In this document: positions 8,669 through 15,614 of the stretch, in pieces
Layout of the letters: each line of letters starts with the position of its first letter
How positions within the stretch are numbered: the first letter of the stretch is position 1
Assembly (NCBI RefSeq): GCF_029392895.1
Contig: NZ_CP114200.1
Span: 5,396,001 to 5,460,000 of the forward strand
Source: Streptomyces sp. 71268
GTDB taxonomy: Bacteria; Actinomycetota; Actinomycetes; Streptomycetales; Streptomycetaceae
Reading direction: 5' to 3'
Length of the DNA: 64,000 nucleotides
The notes under the pieces: model-generated
What the model was told of the DNA's origin: nothing
The model's input: the letters and a program-made list of their open reading frames with translations, nothing else
Database searches by the model: none
Translations under genes and position numbers: made by a program

Positions 8669-9823
8669 GTGCCCCGACTCCGCCGCCGTCAGACCCGGTT
8701 GGCCAACGCCATGACGAGCAAGGGCCTGTGGCCGGCGGACTCCCCGTGGGTCCGCCCCGCCATGCGGGCGCTACCGCGCCACGCCTTCGCCCCGGACCGG
8801 CTCCGCGCCTGGACCGGCCACGCGTACGAGCCCGTCGACCGGGCCGCGAGCCCGGGCCGGTGGGCCGACCTCGTCTACGGCGGCCCGTACGACTCCACCG
8901 TCATCCAGGTGACGGACGGCCTCCCCACCTCCAGCCTGAGCTGTGAGGCGGTGGTGGCCGACATGCTCGACTCCCTGATGCTGGAGCCGGGCCACGCCGT
9001 CCTCGAACTCGGCGCGGCGACGGGGCGCAACGCGGCGCTCATGGCACACGGCGTCGGCCCCGACGGGCGGGTCACCACCATCGAGGCCGACCCCCGACTG
9101 TCCGACCTCGCGCGGCGCAACGTGTCCGCGGCCGGCGCCCGCGTCACCGTGCTGACCGGCGACGGAACGCGCGGGGCGCCCGCGCACGGCCGCTTCCACC
9201 GGGTCATGGCCACCTACGCGGTCGACCTCGTCCCCTGGGCCTGGGTCGAGCAGACGCGACCCGGCGGCCGGATCGTGGCCCCGTGGGGACGGCTCGGTCA
9301 CGTCGCCCTGACCGTCGCCGCCGACGGCCGCTCGGCGAGCGGTTGGATGCAGGGGCTGGCGACCTTCATGCCCAGTCGCGGAACGGACCAGGGCCGGCCG
9401 TGGGAGACGGTCAGGGGAGCCGCCCCGCCGGACGAGGAGACCCCGATGGCACGGGACGACCTGGCCTCACTGCACACCGACGCCAACCTCCTGTTCGCCC
9501 TGCGGGTCGCCCTGCCCGACGTACGGGTGCGCACCGCGGCGCCCCCCGACCGGCGAGCGACGGCCTGGCTGCACGACGGCCACTCGTCCTGGGCGACCAT
9601 CGTCAGCCCGGCCGACGGACCCACCCTCGCCTACCAGGGCGGCCCGCGTCGCCTCGCCGCCGAACTCGACGCCGCCTGGCGCGACTGGCAACAGGCCGGC
9701 TCGCCCACGGTGTACGACTTCGGCATGACCCGCACCCGCGAGGAACAGTACGTCTGGAGCGGCGACCCGGCGACGGGCAGACGGTGGTGGGTCGAGCGGG
9801 AGCTGCCGCCGGCTGAGGGGTGA
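8669..9823 (+). CDS. PIMT-like (protein-L-isoaspartate methyltransferase family) SAM methyltransferase
   Basis: SAM-dependent O-methyltransferase of 384 aa in the PCMT superfamily. The N-terminal RALPRHAFAPDRLRAW resembles the PIMT entry motif. The SAM-binding core has VLELGAATGRNAALMA (motif I, about residues 111-126), VTTIEAD (motif II) and RPGGRIVAPWG (motif III). Its C-terminal half is longer than in housekeeping PIMT and lies outside the common domain, a layout seen in actinobacterial stand-alone or peptide-modifying relatives. It directly follows the 37-aa ORF and converges on the XRE regulator. No ATP-grasp or lanthipeptide synthetase gene is nearby. Start GTG 8669 is uncertain; ATG 8711 is possible. 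Confidence 0.85.
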   Translation: MPRLRRRQTRLANAMTSKGLWPADSPWVRPAMRALPRHAFAPDRLRAWTGHAYEPVDRAASPGRWADLVYGGPYDSTVIQVTDGLPTSSLSCEAVVADMLDSLMLEPGHAVLELGAATGRNAALMAHGVGPDGRVTTIEADPRLSDLARRNVSAAGARVTVLTGDGTRGAPAHGRFHRVMATYAVDLVPWAWVEQTRPGGRIVAPWGRLGHVALTVAADGRSASGWMQGLATFMPSRGTDQGRPWETVRGAAPPDEETPMARDDLASLHTDANLLFALRVALPDVRVRTAAPPDRRATAWLHDGHSSWATIVSPADGPTLAYQGGPRRLAAELDAAWRDWQQAGSPTVYDFGMTRTREEQYVWSGDPATGRRWWVERELPPAEG

Positions 9824-9881
9824 CGGTTGGGTGTCGGTGCCCCTGGTCAGCGCGCGGTGACAGGTACACCGGGCTCGCCGC

Positions 9882-11084
9882 CTACGTGGCCAGACCGACC
9901 CGGCGCGCCATCTCCAGCAGGCGAGGCCGCGTGCGCTGGTTGAGGACGAAGAGAACGCGAATGACCTCGCGGCTCATCGGGTGCACCGCGGCCATCTCCG
10001 GGGCCACGGCGAAGGCCTGCCCCAGTGCTCGTTCGGCCTCCTCGTACCCGCGTACCGCGAGGTGGGCACGGGCGGCGTCGATGGCCAGGCGCCCCACCCG
10101 CGTGGGGCGGAGGCCGGCGGGCGGGGAACTCAGCAGGGGTGTCGCCATCCGCGCCGCGTCGGCCGGCTTGTCCAACTCGATGTGGGCGGCCAGCTCGTAG
10201 AGGGCGACGTTGCCGGGCCCGAACGTCAGGTTGTGCGCGAGCACGTCCCTCGGGAGTTGTTCCGCCAGCGCCTTGGCCTTGGTGACGTGCGCCTCGGTCG
10301 CTGCGGCATCCCGGTGCCGCGAGGCGAGGACGACGCCGCGCAGGTGCAGCGAACCCAGGGAGACCAGCCGCTCGGGCGTGGTCCCGAGAGCGTGCGTGGC
10401 TCGCTCGTACGCGCTGATGGCCCGCTCGATGACGGCCAGCCCGTCGTCGTACTGCCCGGCGGTCTGGTACGTGCCGGCCTCGTTCCACGCCGCGGACGCC
10501 TCGACGTCCGGGGCCCACGCCTGCCGGGCTGCCCACATCTGTCGGGAGACGATCATGTCGGCGAGGTCGGCCTGCCCGAGCCGGTGGGCTACGCCGTACG
10601 CACACCCGTACAGGTCGGCCACCTGTGCCCAGACCGTCGCGTCCCCGGGGGCCTCGAACGCGCTCGCCGTGGCCTGGCCCAGCAGCTTGGGCAGCAGCGC
10701 CAGCAGGTCCAGGTAGCGGGTCCGCGCCCGCAGGTCCACCGCCTCGCGTACCGCGCTGAGCAAGGCCGCGGGCGGTAGCGCGTCCTCGCGGGGCAGGGTG
10801 TGCCGGCGAACGGCCGCACGGAGCACGTCGAGCCCTTCGGCCTGCTGCGACGTGTCGGCGAACGGCTGTCCGTAGACCCGGGCGGTCGTGATGCGCATGG
10901 CCGCCGCAACTGCGGCGACGAACTGCGGAGTCGCGGGCCGCAGGCCGGTCTCCACCTTGCTGAGATAGCTCACCGAGAACCCACTGCGCTTCGCGAGCTT
11001 GGCCTGTCCGATGCCCCGCGCTTTGCGGAGGACGGCGATGTTCTCTCCGGGCGTTGGCGGCGTGTCCGCCGTGGTGCTGCTCAT
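9882..11084 (-). CDS. XRE-family transcriptional regulator with TPR-like C-terminus
   Basis: Regulator of 400 aa. An N-terminal Cro/C1-type helix-turn-helix (NIAVLRKARGIGQAKLAKRS, then SYLSKVETG, about residues 12-60) is followed by about 330 helical residues with tetratricopeptide-like repetition (for example AWNEAGTYQTAGQYDDGLAV). This architecture is typical of Streptomyces regulators that sense peptides or small ligands. I prefer the start MSSTTADTPP at 11084; a GTG at 11123 would add 13 residues. It is transcribed divergently from the 11272 gene, and a perfect 24-bp palindrome sits between them, so autoregulation is likely. Confidence 0.88.
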   Translation of the reverse strand: MSSTTADTPPTPGENIAVLRKARGIGQAKLAKRSGFSVSYLSKVETGLRPATPQFVAAVAAAMRITTARVYGQPFADTSQQAEGLDVLRAAVRRHTLPREDALPPAALLSAVREAVDLRARTRYLDLLALLPKLLGQATASAFEAPGDATVWAQVADLYGCAYGVAHRLGQADLADMIVSRQMWAARQAWAPDVEASAAWNEAGTYQTAGQYDDGLAVIERAISAYERATHALGTTPERLVSLGSLHLRGVVLASRHRDAAATEAHVTKAKALAEQLPRDVLAHNLTFGPGNVALYELAAHIELDKPADAARMATPLLSSPPAGLRPTRVGRLAIDAARAHLAVRGYEEAERALGQAFAVAPEMAAVHPMSREVIRVLFVLNQRTRPRLLEMARRVGLAT

Positions 11085-11141
11085 GGGGGGAGTTTCCCAT
11101 CGTAGGGGCCTGCCATAGCCCACTCATCCCACCCAGTTGTG

Positions 11142-11165
11142 CAAGATCAGTGTGAACTGATCTTG
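11142..11165. promoter_or_regulatory. Perfect 10+4+10 bp palindrome, probable XRE operator
   Basis: CAAGATCAGT at 11142-11151 and ACTGATCTTG at 11156-11165 are exact complements around a 4-bp centre. The site lies about 60 bp upstream of the XRE start and about 110 bp upstream of the divergent gene, where a dimeric regulator could control both promoters. It is AT-richer than its surroundings. Confidence 0.75.
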
Positions 11166-11173
11166 AAATGCGC

Positions 11174-11248
11174 CAGTTGACTCTCGTGACGACCGGATGA
11201 CGGACGGTAGCGGGGAGCGGCTCCATGCCACAGATGCTCAGTCAACTG
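11174..11248. promoter_or_regulatory. Second inverted pair CAGTTGACT / AGTCAACTG in the divergent promoter
   Basis: CAGTTGACT (11174-11182) and its exact complement AGTCAACTG (11240-11248) are 57 bp apart. The arms differ from the 11142 palindrome. TTGACT within the first arm could also be a -35 box for the rightward genes, but I see no good -10 at the right spacing. Confidence 0.4.
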
Positions 11249-11271
11249 TGTTCTCGTGCAGGGACGGTGAC

Positions 11272-11715
11272 ATGACAGCCATGGGTTCACGTCGAGTGCG
11301 TGTACCGGACGACGCTTCCAGCGGTCAGTCCGCTGGCATCGCACACGACCTCGGCGCGCGCAACGCCGTGCTCACCGGACAGCACACCGTACGGACCGCG
11401 CTGGGCTGCGTGCTGCGGTTCTTCCTCGCGGACGTCGGGTCCGGCGCCGGGCGCGGGTGGCGGCCGGTGTCGGACTGCGCGTTCCAGCACGCCTACGAGC
11501 TGAGCCTGTTCGACCCCGCCGGCCTTGCCGCCGGCGACCTGCGGCCCAACGCGCATCGCGTCCAACTCTCCCTGGACGCGCTGACCGGGCCAGGCAGCTT
11601 CCTCTGGTCGGACGGCGCGGACGCGGCCGGGGTGATGACGACCAACGGCAAGGCCCCCGAGGACTGTGGCCTGGGTGTGGAGGAGTGGCGTCGAGGTACG
11701 GGAGGGACGGCATGA
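11272..11715 (+). CDS. Unknown 147-aa protein divergent from the XRE regulator
   Basis: No family recognised. From ATG 11272 (a GGGACGG box lies just upstream) the protein begins MTAMGSRRVRVPDD and is mildly hydrophobic in the middle (TALGCVLRFFLADVG). Later it has FQHAYELSLFDPAGLAAGDL and GPGSFLWSDGADAAGVMTTN, which look like a compact alpha/beta fold. It has no signal peptide. The stop overlaps the start of the NUDIX-like gene (ATGA at 11712-11715), so the two are translated together. An ATG at 11197 in the same frame would add 25 residues; 11281 is a shorter option. Control by the XRE protein is an inference from the shared promoter. Confidence 0.7.
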   Translation: MTAMGSRRVRVPDDASSGQSAGIAHDLGARNAVLTGQHTVRTALGCVLRFFLADVGSGAGRGWRPVSDCAFQHAYELSLFDPAGLAAGDLRPNAHRVQLSLDALTGPGSFLWSDGADAAGVMTTNGKAPEDCGLGVEEWRRGTGGTA

Positions 11716-12278
11716 CGGAACGACAGGTACGCGTGAGCCTGTTGGTGTGGCGGCCACGCGACCCCGACCACCCCGGTGACCTCTCGGCGGGCTGGCCGCG
11801 CGTGTTGCAGGTCCGTACGGGCGCGGGCCCCTGGCAGGTGCCCAGCGTGTTGCTGCGGGCGGGCGAACCGCTGATGGCCGCGGCGGAACGTACCGCGTAC
11901 GCACTCGGCCTGACGTTGCCGAACGCCCACCGCGTACTGGCCGTCGACCAGCGGGCGCCCACGGGCCGGGAGCCAGAGGAACTGATCGTCATCGTCGACG
12001 GTGGCTGGGTGGCCGGCGATGACGTTCCCGCGCCGGACGGGGCCCGCTGCGCCTGCTCACCCGCCTGCCCGCACCAGCGGCGCTGGGCCGGTACGGACGC
12101 GCTGGCCGACGACGTGGGGCTGGCCTCGGCCCTCGGCGCGGCGGTCGCGGCGATCCCGGCGTTCATCGTGAACACGTGGCCCGCGGGCGACACGGCGCCG
12201 CACCCCGCGCCCCGCCACGGGTGGCACGCCCGGCACCCAACTCCACGCGACCGGCGCAACTCCCCGCCCGGGGCGTGA
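11712..12278 (+). CDS. NUDIX-like protein with a degenerate Nudix box
   Basis: The 188-aa protein begins with a beta-strand SLLVWRPRD and has the layout of a NUDIX domain, with LLRAGEPLMAAAERTAYALG where the Nudix box should be. The RE and EE metal-binding glutamates of a catalytic box are mostly missing, so it may bind rather than hydrolyse a nucleotide-like ligand. A cluster CACSPACPH near residue 115 could hold a metal. The C-terminus is Pro/His/Arg-rich and looks disordered. It overlaps the preceding unknown gene by 4 bp. NUDIX membership is inferred from pattern only. Confidence 0.6.
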   Translation: MTERQVRVSLLVWRPRDPDHPGDLSAGWPRVLQVRTGAGPWQVPSVLLRAGEPLMAAAERTAYALGLTLPNAHRVLAVDQRAPTGREPEELIVIVDGGWVAGDDVPAPDGARCACSPACPHQRRWAGTDALADDVGLASALGAAVAAIPAFIVNTWPAGDTAPHPAPRHGWHARHPTPRDRRNSPPGA

Positions 12279-12357
12279 CGTTGGCTCGCGTACCGCGTCG
12301 CCTACCGTGATCGCGACAGGCGGAAGACACGGACGAGACGACGAGGAGCCGCAGACC

Positions 12358-12885
12358 GTGGAACGACAGGAGCAGAAGCAGGATCAGAGCCGGGAGCAGG
12401 GCCAGGGCGGGGGCCGGGAGTACGTGAGCGCCACGCTGACGGTCGCCGCGTCCGCCGAGCGGGTGTTCGCCGTGTTGGCGGACCCGGCGACGCACGCGGC
12501 GATCGACGGCACCGGGTGGGTGCAGGAGGCCGTCGAGCGGGCGCCGCTGGCCGAGGAGGGGCAGATCTTCCGGATGGCCATGTACCACCCCAACCACCCC
12601 GACGGTAACTACCGGGTGGCCAACAAGGTGCACGTGCTGGACGCGCCGCGCGCCATCGGTTGGCTGACGGGGGAGGAGAAGGAGGACGGCCGGTTGACGT
12701 TCGGCGGCTGGTTCTGGCGGTACGACCTGGTGCCGCTGGGCCCGTCCGAGACGGAGGTGACGCTCACCTACGACTGGACCGAGGTGCCGCCGTCCATTCG
12801 GGAGTACCTGGAGTTCCCGATGTTCGGCCCGGACCACCTCTCCAACTCGCTCAAGCACCTGGCCGACCTGGCCGTCAGCGGCTGA
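12358..12885 (+). CDS. SRPBCC (START/Bet v1-like) family protein
   Basis: Single-domain hydrophobic-ligand-binding or AHSA1-like protein of 175 aa. After a Gln/Glu/Gly-rich N-terminus, the domain starts YVSATLTVAASAERVFAVLA and continues with DPATHAAIDGTG, NYRVANKVHVLDAPRAIGW and the terminal helix region. The start GTG 12358 has AGGAG 9 nt upstream; the GTG at 12307 would put unlikely sequence in front. It is followed by a strong hairpin at 12915. Function within the superfamily is not determined. Confidence 0.85.
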   Translation: MERQEQKQDQSREQGQGGGREYVSATLTVAASAERVFAVLADPATHAAIDGTGWVQEAVERAPLAEEGQIFRMAMYHPNHPDGNYRVANKVHVLDAPRAIGWLTGEEKEDGRLTFGGWFWRYDLVPLGPSETEVTLTYDWTEVPPSIREYLEFPMFGPDHLSNSLKHLADLAVSG

Positions 12886-13397
12886 CCCCGCCGCGCTGAG
12901 GCCGTCAGGCTGACGGGGCGGGCCGCCGGCCCGCCCCCTTCGCGACCTGCCCCCTTCCCTTCCTCCGACCCGCTCGCCGCAGCTCGCGCGCTCAACCGGG
13001 GTCGCGCCCGCTCTCGCGGAGCCCCCGCCCTCGTTCTCCCTCCCGGCCCTCCCTCCTCGCCTTCACTCTCGCCCCCGTGCCTGCCTCTGTCCCGCAGGCC
13101 GCACCTGGCTCACGGCCCTCTGCCCGGCCCCTGCCCTTACCCCCACCCCGCCCGCCCCGCCGTGGCATCCCCCAGGGGACCCGTCGTACCCCGGTACTAC
13201 GTCCGGCCGGCCCGCAGCGGACCGCGGGCTGACGAGTGGGGGCGGCGGCGTGCCTAACGTCGGATGTGGGCCACGGGAGCGCCGGGCCCGCACGTCAGGG
13301 CGTACGCCGACGCACCTGCTCTGACGTGCTCCGACACCCGCGGGCCAGGCCGCGGGGCGGCCCAACCAGGGGGCGCGGCGATGACGGGAGCACAGCG
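12886..13397. other. Gap between the SRPBCC and ABC-ATPase genes
   Basis: About 510 bp. Apart from the hairpin at 12915-12937 it holds a C/T-rich stretch (about 12940-13080) and GC-rich sequence with no supportable gene. Frames running into the ATPase from 13236 lack a ribosome-binding site and family similarity. A promoter for the ABC genes should lie in the last 150 bp but I cannot identify it. Confidence 0.4.
12915..12937 (+). terminator. GC-rich hairpin terminator after the SRPBCC gene
   Basis: A perfect 10-bp stem, GGGGCGGGCC with GGCCCGCCCC, around a 3-nt loop begins 30 bp after the stop at 12885. There is no long T-tract, as is usual for Streptomyces terminators. Confidence 0.7.
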
Positions 13398-14390
13398 ATG
13401 ATCAGGGCTTACGGGCTCACCAAGCGGTACGGCGAGAAGACCGTCGTGCGGGACCTGACCTTCACCGTGCGGCCGGGTACGGTCACCGGGTTCCTCGGCC
13501 CGAACGGCGCCGGCAAGTCGACCACGATGCGGATGCTGCTCGGGCTCGACGCCCCCACCAGCGGCCGGTCCACGATCGGCGACCGCGCGTACGTCAGCCA
13601 CCCCGCGCCGCTGCGCCATGTCGGCGCGCTGCTCGAAGCCCGCTCCTTCCATCCCGGCCGCACGGCCCGGGCGCACCTCCAGGCCCTCGCGCACACGCAC
13701 GGCATCCCATGCCGCCAGGTGGACGCGGTCATCGACCGGGTGGGGCTCGGCGAGGCGGCGGACCGGCGGGTCAAGGGGTTCAGCCTCGGCATGGGGCAAC
13801 GGCTCGGCATCGCCGCCGCGCTGCTGGCCGACCCGGCCACGGTCATCCTGGACGAGCCGGTCAACGGGCTCGACCCGGAGGGCGTGCTGTGGATACGCAA
13901 CCTGCTCAAGTCACTCGCGGCCGAGGGCCGTACGGTCTTCGTCTCCTCGCACCTGATGAGCGAGATGGCGGTCACCGCGGAGCACCTGATCATCATCGGC
14001 CGCGGCCGGCTGCTCGCCGACACCACCGTGGAGCAGTTCGTACGCGACGCGGGGCTCGGGGAGATCACGGTCGTCTCGCCGGAGGCGGACCGGCTACGAA
14101 CCCTGCTCGCGGGCCCTGGCGTGCGGATCGAGGCGGCCGACGACGGCCCGGACACGCTGCGCGTCACCGGCGCCGACGGTGAGCGCATCGGCCGCACCGC
14201 GGCGGCACACGGCATACCCCTCTTCGAACTCACCCCGCGCCGCGCCTCGTTGGAGGAGGCGTTCATGGAGCTGACGCGGGACGCGGTGGAGTACGTGGCC
14301 CACGCCGACGACCCGACCGCCCCTCAGTCCCCCTCCACCTCCACTCCCACCACGCAACAAGCCACCGCGTCCCAAGGAGCCGCCACGTGA
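13398..14390 (+). CDS. ABC transporter ATP-binding protein (ABC-2/DrrA type)
   Basis: ATPase subunit of 330 aa. It has Walker A GPNGAGKST near residue 40, signature FSLGMGQRLGIA near residue 132, Walker B VILDEPVNGLDPEG near residue 150 and switch His in VSSHLMSEM. A C-terminal extension ends in a Thr/Ser/Pro-rich tail. The start ATG 13398 follows GGGAG by 8-9 nt; the open frame back to 13236 is noise. It overlaps the permease gene by 4 bp (GTGA). The pair resembles ABC-2 exporters used for antibiotics, lipids or bacitracin-like peptides; the following two-component system may regulate it. Confidence 0.94.
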   Translation: MIRAYGLTKRYGEKTVVRDLTFTVRPGTVTGFLGPNGAGKSTTMRMLLGLDAPTSGRSTIGDRAYVSHPAPLRHVGALLEARSFHPGRTARAHLQALAHTHGIPCRQVDAVIDRVGLGEAADRRVKGFSLGMGQRLGIAAALLADPATVILDEPVNGLDPEGVLWIRNLLKSLAAEGRTVFVSSHLMSEMAVTAEHLIIIGRGRLLADTTVEQFVRDAGLGEITVVSPEADRLRTLLAGPGVRIEAADDGPDTLRVTGADGERIGRTAAAHGIPLFELTPRRASLEEAFMELTRDAVEYVAHADDPTAPQSPSTSTPTTQQATASQGAAT

Positions 14391-15262
14391 CCGGCCGACC
14401 CGGCGACCTCGCCACCCAGCCTCAACAGCACCAGTCGCAACAGCAGCGCCAGTCCGGGCGGCAGGCCACGGGCCCGGCCGCCGTGCCCGGCCCACCCGTC
14501 GACTACCGGATCACCTGGCCGCGCGTGGTCCGCTCGGAATGGGCCAAGCTGTGGTCGCTGCGCACCACCTGGAGCATCCTCGCCGCCACCCTGCTGGTGA
14601 CAGCCGGTCTCGGCGCGGTGGTCGCTGGGACGTACCAGAGCGGCGACGGCGACGGCGTCGAGCCCGTCGAACTCACCCTGCTGGGAACGCAGTTCGGCCA
14701 GATACTGCTCGCCGTGCTCGGCGTTCTGGTGACCGCGGGGGAGTACGCGTCCGGCATGATCCGGACCTCCCTCACCGCCGTGCCGCGCCGGCTGCCCGTG
14801 CTGTGGGCCAAGGCGGCCGTCTTCGGCGGCGTGGCCCTCGCGGTCATGTTCGCGACCGTCTTCCTCACCTTCCCGCTGGCCCAGGTCTTCCTGTCCGGTA
14901 CGGACATGGAGGCGGACCTCGGCGACCCGGGCGTGGTGCGGGCACTGTGCGGGGCGGCGGTGGGCATCGCCCTCCTCGGCCTGTTGTGCCTGGGCCTCGG
15001 CGCGCTGCTGCGCAGCGTTCCGGCGGCGATCGGCGCGTACATAGGCGCGGTGCTCGTACTGCCCGAGGTGGTCGGGCTGCTGCCGTACGACGTGGTGGAC
15101 GACGTCGTCGCCTGCCTGCCCAGCAAGGCGGCGCAGGCCCTGATGCTGGTGGGCGGGGGCCCCGACCTGCTGGCCCCGGGCCCGGCCCTGCTCGCCCTGT
15201 GCTGCTCGGTCGCGGGGACGCTGGCGCTGGCGGCGCTGTTCCTCAGGCGCCGGGACGTGTGA
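14387..15262 (+). CDS. ABC-2 type transporter permease
   Basis: Membrane subunit of 291 aa for the upstream ATPase. A hydrophilic Gln-rich N-terminus of about 45 residues precedes WPRVVRSEWAKLWSLRTTWS, the amphipathic entry motif of the ABC-2 family. About six hydrophobic segments follow, including ILAATLLVTAGLGAVVAG, GVALAVMFATVFLTFPLA and ALLALCCSVAGTLALAALFL at the end. GTG 14387 overlaps the ATPase stop, showing tight coupling. Substrate unknown. Confidence 0.92.
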   Translation: MTGRPGDLATQPQQHQSQQQRQSGRQATGPAAVPGPPVDYRITWPRVVRSEWAKLWSLRTTWSILAATLLVTAGLGAVVAGTYQSGDGDGVEPVELTLLGTQFGQILLAVLGVLVTAGEYASGMIRTSLTAVPRRLPVLWAKAAVFGGVALAVMFATVFLTFPLAQVFLSGTDMEADLGDPGVVRALCGAAVGIALLGLLCLGLGALLRSVPAAIGAYIGAVLVLPEVVGLLPYDVVDDVVACLPSKAAQALMLVGGGPDLLAPGPALLALCCSVAGTLALAALFLRRRDV

Positions 15263-15388
15263 GCGACGGGTTCGCGCGGCGCGCGGGCCGGGTGCGTGGC
15301 GCCGGGCGTACGCCCACCCGCGGGGCGGGCGGCCGGCGCGCGGGGTACGAGGATGGTGCCGGGTGGGACGGCGTACGGGCGGCCGGCC

Positions 15389-15427
15389 CGACACCTCGCC
15401 GGCCGATGTGAGGCCGACGAGGTGTCG
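15389..15427. repeat. 10-bp inverted repeat with 19-nt loop
   Basis: CGACACCTCG (15389-15398) pairs exactly with CGAGGTGTCG (15418-15427). The position, 127 bp after the permease stop, allows a terminator for the ABC operon or a regulator site for the kinase operon. Confidence 0.55.
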
Positions 15428-15539
15428 ATACGGGACTGGCCGACGCAGGCTTGGCACGGGGCCGGCCGAAGCAGGGACGGCACGGGACCGGTCGGCGTGG
15501 GCCGGTACGGGGGAGGCCGACGAGAGGTCGGCGAGGGTT

Positions 15540-15555
15540 GGCCGACATGTCGGCC
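15540..15555. promoter_or_regulatory. Perfect 16-bp palindrome GGCCGACATGTCGGCC
   Basis: Self-complementary without a spacer, 60 bp upstream of the kinase start, followed by two more partial GGTCGGCCGAC copies. It could be an operator for the adjacent NarL-type regulator; this is inference from position and symmetry. Confidence 0.5.
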
Positions 15556-15614
15556 GGCGAGGTCGGCCGACGTGGGGTCGGTACGGGGAGAGTGACGAAC
15601 GAGGGGTGGCGGGG

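Larger units (their letters stand above)
15263..15614. other. Repeat-rich intergenic region before the NarL-type kinase
   Basis: About 350 bp with the word GGCCGAC or its complement repeated many times. An inverted repeat CGACACCTCG / CGAGGTGTCG (15389-15398 and 15418-15427) and a perfect 16-bp palindrome (15540-15555) stand out. The open frame from 15363 continues into the kinase but has no start signal or plausible protein sequence. It probably contains the promoter of the two-component genes. Confidence 0.55.

Noticed and set aside
8669..9823. FxLD-type lanthipeptide or graspetide methyltransferase system
   Set aside because: The methyltransferase fold fits, but there is no synthetase or ATP-grasp gene and the small ORF lacks the known core motifs. 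Reported as an open candidate instead.
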